Shown here in pieces: positions 60,060-64,000 of a DNA stretch of 64,000 nucleotides. The stretch is taken from contig CM033745.1 of the NCBI GenBank assembly GCA_019671005.1, forward strand, positions 17,970,921 to 18,034,920, in the 5' to 3' direction. Made by a program: the position numbers and the translations under genes. The notes beneath the pieces are model-generated. The model was not told where the DNA came from and searched no databases. It worked only from the letters and a program-made list of their open reading frames with translations. This DNA comes from Hibiscus mutabilis. Lineage: Eukaryota; Streptophyta; Magnoliopsida; Malvales; Malvaceae. Each line of letters begins with the position of its first letter. Position 1 is the first letter of the stretch.

Positions 60060-63000
60060 GTCTATTGACTTTGAACTCATGTCCGTCGATAGTGGACTTG
60101 ATTATAACATCATCAAGGGAGAAAGGTTTTACTACCTCAAATGGCCCGGACTATCTCGATTTCAATTTTCTTAGAAAAAGTTTTAACCGAGAATTAAAGA
60201 GAAGCACCAATTGTCCTGGCAAGAATTTTGGCGGCAATAGCTTCTTATCATGCCAACGCTTCATTTTCTCTTTATAGATTCAAGCATTATCGTAAGCTAA
60301 GGAATAAAATTCTTCTATCTCGTTTAGGTCCAGTAAACGCTTTTGCCCTGCACTCTCCCAATCCATGTTCACGGTCTTGATAGCCCAATAGACCTTATGC
60401 TCAATCTCCATTGGTAGGTGGCAAGTCTTGTCGTAAACAACTCTATAAGGAGACATGCTTAAGGGTGTCTTGAATGCAGTGCGATAAGCCCAAAGTGCAT
60501 CGTCAATTCTCAAAGACCAATCCTTTCAAGAGGGATTTACAACCTTCTCAAGGATACTCTTTAATTCCTGGTTGGAAATTTCAACTTGTCCGTTTGTCTG
60601 CGGGTGATATGCCATGACAATTTTGTGTGTCACTCCAAATCGCTCCAACATTTTGGCAATCAACCTATTGTCGAAATGTGTGCCCCTATAGCTGATAATT
60701 GCCCTTAGTGTCCCGAATCGTGTGAATTTATTTTGTTGTAAAAATTTCTGCACGGTCTTGGAATCATTTCTGGGAACTGCAGCTGTCTTGACCCATTTAG
60801 ACAAATAGTCCACAACAAGTAGGATGTACAAATTGTCGAATGAGGATGGGAAGGGTCCTATGAAATCAATCCCCCACACATCAAACAACTCTAACTCGAG
60901 GATATTTTACAGTAACATCTAATGTCGTCTTGAAATATTCCCCGTTCGTTGACAACGATCACACCGCTTGTAAAATTCTTGAGCATCCTTATAAAGAGTG
61001 GGCCAGTATAGGCTGGATTGTAAGACTTTGGCCGTTGTGCGAGTACCTCTAAAATGGCCTCCATAGAGTGAAGAATGGCATTGTCGAAGCACATTTTCTC
61101 CTCCTCCTCGGGAACACATCGTCTTATAACCTGATCTACACATTGTTTAAACAAGAGAGGCTCGTCCCAATAATAATGTTTTGCATAATGTCAAAAACAC
61201 TTCTTTCCTTGGTGAGTAAGGTCATAAGGTAAGATACCACAAACTAGAAAGTTAACTAAATCGGCATACCAGGGAGTTGTCATGGAAACTAATAACTGCT
61301 CATCTAGGAATGTGTCGTGGATCTCCAAGAAGTCAGAATCTTCATTACCTTTTTCCAGCCTTGAGAAGTGATCATCAACTTGGTTCTCCGATCCTTTCCC
61401 GTCCTTAATTTTGAATTCAAACTCTTGTAAAAGTAAAATCCAACGAATCAAACGAGGTTTGACATATTTCTTAGCTATTAAATACTTAATTGCCAACTGG
61501 TCGGTGTGAACAATTACCTTTGTACCGATTAAATAAGAACAAAACTTGTCAAATGCGAATACTACCGCTAGCAATTCCTTCTCAGTCGTGGTGTAATTCA
61601 ATTGCGCACCATTAAGGGTTTTGCTAGCTTAGTAAATCACATAGAGGATCTTACCTTTTCGCTGGCCCAAGATAGCTCCTACCACAAAATCGCTTGTATC
61701 GTACATGAGCTCAAAAAGTAGAGACCAATCGGGTGGGATGACAATGGGTGCTGTGGCAAGTTGCTTTTTCAGGGATTTAAATGTCGTGGCACAAGATTCA
61801 TCAAATTTGAAAGCCTTATCCTATTCAAGAAACTTACACAAGGGTTTAGAAATCTTAGAAAAATTATGAATAAACCTCATGTAAAAACCTGCATGTCTGA
61901 GAAAGCTTTAGATTCCTTTGACTAAATTTGGTGGCGGTAATTTCTCAATCACTTCCACCTTGGCTATATTGACTTCGATTCCCTTGGATGAGATCTTGTG
62001 GCTGAGCAAGATACCTTCGTCAACCATAAAATGGCACTTCTCCTAGTTCAAAACTAGGTCAGATTCTTCACATCGAGTCAACACTTTCTCCAAATTATCG
62101 AGGCAATTGTCGAAGCTATCTTCAAATAGTGAAAAATTATCCATGAAGATTTTAAGGAAATCTTCCACCATGTCAGAGAAAATTGCCATCATGCATCGTT
62201 GAAATGTTGCTGGGGCATTGCATAGTCCGAACGACATCATTCGAAATGCATTGTACCATACGAGCATGTGAAGGTGGTCTTTTCCTGGTCCTCTGGCGAT
62301 ATTGCGATTTCATTATAACCTGAGTAACCATCAAGAAAACAATAAAAAGATTTACCTGCAAGGCAGTCAAGCATTTGGTCAATAAAGGGTAGAGGAAAGT
62401 GATCTTTCCTAGTAGCTTTATTTAACTTACGGTAATCCATGCAAACTCTCCAACCGGTCATAGTTCTAGTTGGATTGAGTTCATTGTTTTCATTACTTAC
62501 CGCAGCTATACCTCCCTTTTTCGGGACACATTGTACCTGACTTACCCATATACTGTCAGATATATGATATATAATACCGGCGTCAAGCCATTTGATGATT
62601 TCTTTCATCACAACCTTTTTTATGGCGGGGTTAAGTCTTCTCTCTGCCTTAATTGACGGTTTATGATCATCTTTCAATAGGATCTTGTGCATACATACCG
62701 CCGGACTAATTCCCTTCAAGTCTGCGATCGTTCACCCTATTTCCTTTTTGTGCAGTGCCAACATGTCAATCAACCTCTTTTCTTGTTCAGGCTGTAACTC
62801 AGAAGAAATAATTACGGACAAAGTGTTATCATTTCCTTAATAAGCATATTTTAATTGCCCTAGAAATGGTTTCAATTCTAAAATGAGAGGTTGCTCAATA
62901 GAGGGTTTTTCGATTTTACCTTCCTTACCTGAGTAGTCCAAGGATTCAAAACTCTTACCTGGTCGACTAACAATCCAATTTGCTTCATTATGTTCCTCGT

Positions 63001-63520
63001 CGTCCGGCTTCTCAAGTTCCTCAGGTTCAGCAATGCAATTACCGTGGCAATATTCTTCCATGTCAAAATTGAATTCGATGGTGGTTTGAACAACTTGGCA
63101 TTCTTCTCGATCGTCAGCATGCTTAAGGGTTTGGAAGACATTAAGCTTGATTTGCTGGTCATTTACCCTCATGATGAGCTCTCATTTCTCGACATCGATC
63201 TAGGTCATTCCCGTTGCTAAAAACAGTCTCCCAAGAATAATGGGTGCGAACCCATCTGCTTCACAATCCAAAATAATGAAATCAACGGGAAAAATAAATT
63301 TATCAACTCTTACTAGAATATCCTTAATTTTTCTCTCTAGATGCACATAGGATCTGTCTACAAGCTGTAGCATCACTGTTGTAGGCCTTACCTTCCCTCT
63401 TCCCAATCTCTAGAAAACAGATTTCGGCATGAGGTTTATGCTTGCTCCAAGATTGCATAATGCCTTCCCAAAGTAGTGATTTCCGATAGCATATGGTATA
63501 GTGAAACTGTTGAGATCCTT
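60060..63520 (-). pseudogene. decayed Athila-like pol (protease, RT, RNase H, integrase)
   Basis: On the minus strand, in element order: aspartic protease at about 63480-63200 (ALCNLGASINLMP, FPVDFIILDCEADG, IILGRLFLATG); reverse transcriptase at 62719-62043 (VCMDYRKLN, FYCFLDGYSGYNEIAI, then IFMDNFSLF); RNase H at 61601-61191 (MNYTTTEKELLAVVFAFDKF, KVIVHTDQLAIKYL); integrase at 61154-60060 with an HHCC-type zinc finger (ending CDRCQR), WGIDFIGPFPSS, ISYRGTHF and HPQTNGQVEISNQELK, and a C-terminal region ending near SGPFEVV. Several stops and frameshifts break it. Catalytic residues are changed in protease (Asn for Asp), RT (FMDN for FMDD) and integrase (Tyr for the second Asp). The protein would have copied and inserted the element. 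This copy is inactive. Confidence 0.88.
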
Positions 63521-64000
63521 AAGTTTAGGTGGCATTCAATTGTGCAATATGGCCATGCATCCTTCTGTTACAGTAACTGTTTCAAACTCACCTAGCCTTG
63601 TTCACTTAGAGATAATATCTTTAAGGAACTTAGCATAATTCGACATTTGCTCTATCGCCTCAACCAACGGAAAATTGATATAAACTTGCTTTAAGATGTT
63701 AAGGAATTTCTTGAACTGATATTATTGTTTCTGCCGTTTTAGCCTTTGTAGGAATGGTGGTGGAATTTGAATATTCTCTTCCTTCTTTTCCCATTTAAGG
63801 TTGTTATCGTAAATTACTGAGGCATCTGGAATTGCTTGGGCAATTGTCGATTCATCAATTTTGGTTGATGTGTCTTTTGGATATGAGATCATTTTGCTAG
63901 TTTATTGTTCTTTATGGGCTGAGCATGTGCATCATTTAGCTTTCGTCCACTCCGAGTGGTGATGACTTTGCACTGCTCATGGCCTATTCCCTTTGCGATT
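63521..64000 (-). pseudogene. gag-protease junction of the Athila-like element, cut by the window edge
   Basis: The minus-strand reading preserves phrases such as NYAKFLKDIIS, RLGEFETVTVTEGCMAIL and PPKLKDLNSFTIPYAIGNHY, with at least three in-frame stops. These precede the protease motif in Athila-like elements. The rest of gag, the primer site and the 5' LTR lie beyond 64000. Confidence 0.65.

Overview
This is a stretch of plant nuclear DNA: AT-rich, intron-bearing genes, and most of the length made of LTR retrotransposons, their solo LTRs and small DNA transposons. The two host genes and the retroelement types (Tat/Ogre-like, chromovirus-like, Athila-like) point to a eudicot. My impression of the repeat families suggests Malvaceae such as cotton, but that rests on memory and was not checked.

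Layout. 1-3917: old repeat debris, including an LTR-like fragment at 2085-3127. 3918-13415: a complete, pol-less, minus-strand LTR element with 2.1-kb LTRs, a 5-bp target duplication (GAAGA), a broken gag and a long array of hairpin repeats. 13563-16631: a SINE with 15-bp target duplications, a fold-back Mutator-like element and a pogo-like remnant. 20262-37812: a plus-strand chromovirus-like Ty3 element whose left LTR is split by two insertions (21555-24920 and 26189-27606) and whose interior is split by a third (29233-33138). 38823-45196: a row of MITEs and fold-back elements. 45408-47308 (+): a GTE-type bromodomain-NET gene. 49036-54613 (-): an eight-exon MYBBP1A/POL5-type nucleolar gene, convergent with the first. 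56130-64000: Athila-like LTRs and a decayed minus-strand pol that runs off the window.

The two host genes are ordinary in kind. The GTE gene has an apparent one-base frameshift between its bromodomain and its NET domain, and a 328-bp hAT-type MITE sits about 220 bp upstream of its start codon. The POL5 gene has an apparent GC-AG intron and telo-box motifs in its promoter, as expected for a nucleolar gene.

The most unusual signal lies in the pol-less element at 3923-13410. Its presumed 3' UTR holds about 24 copies of a ~34-nt unit. The 5-nt ends of each unit are usually reverse complements of each other, yet the end sequence itself changes from unit to unit (GACCC, GATCC, GACCA, GATCA, GGTCT, GGTTC, GATCT) while the middle stays nearly constant. 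That is covariation of a stem around a conserved loop. A smaller pair of hairpins in the 5' leader shows the same pattern. This suggests selection for, or a copying mechanism that creates, a hairpin array in this element's RNA or DNA.
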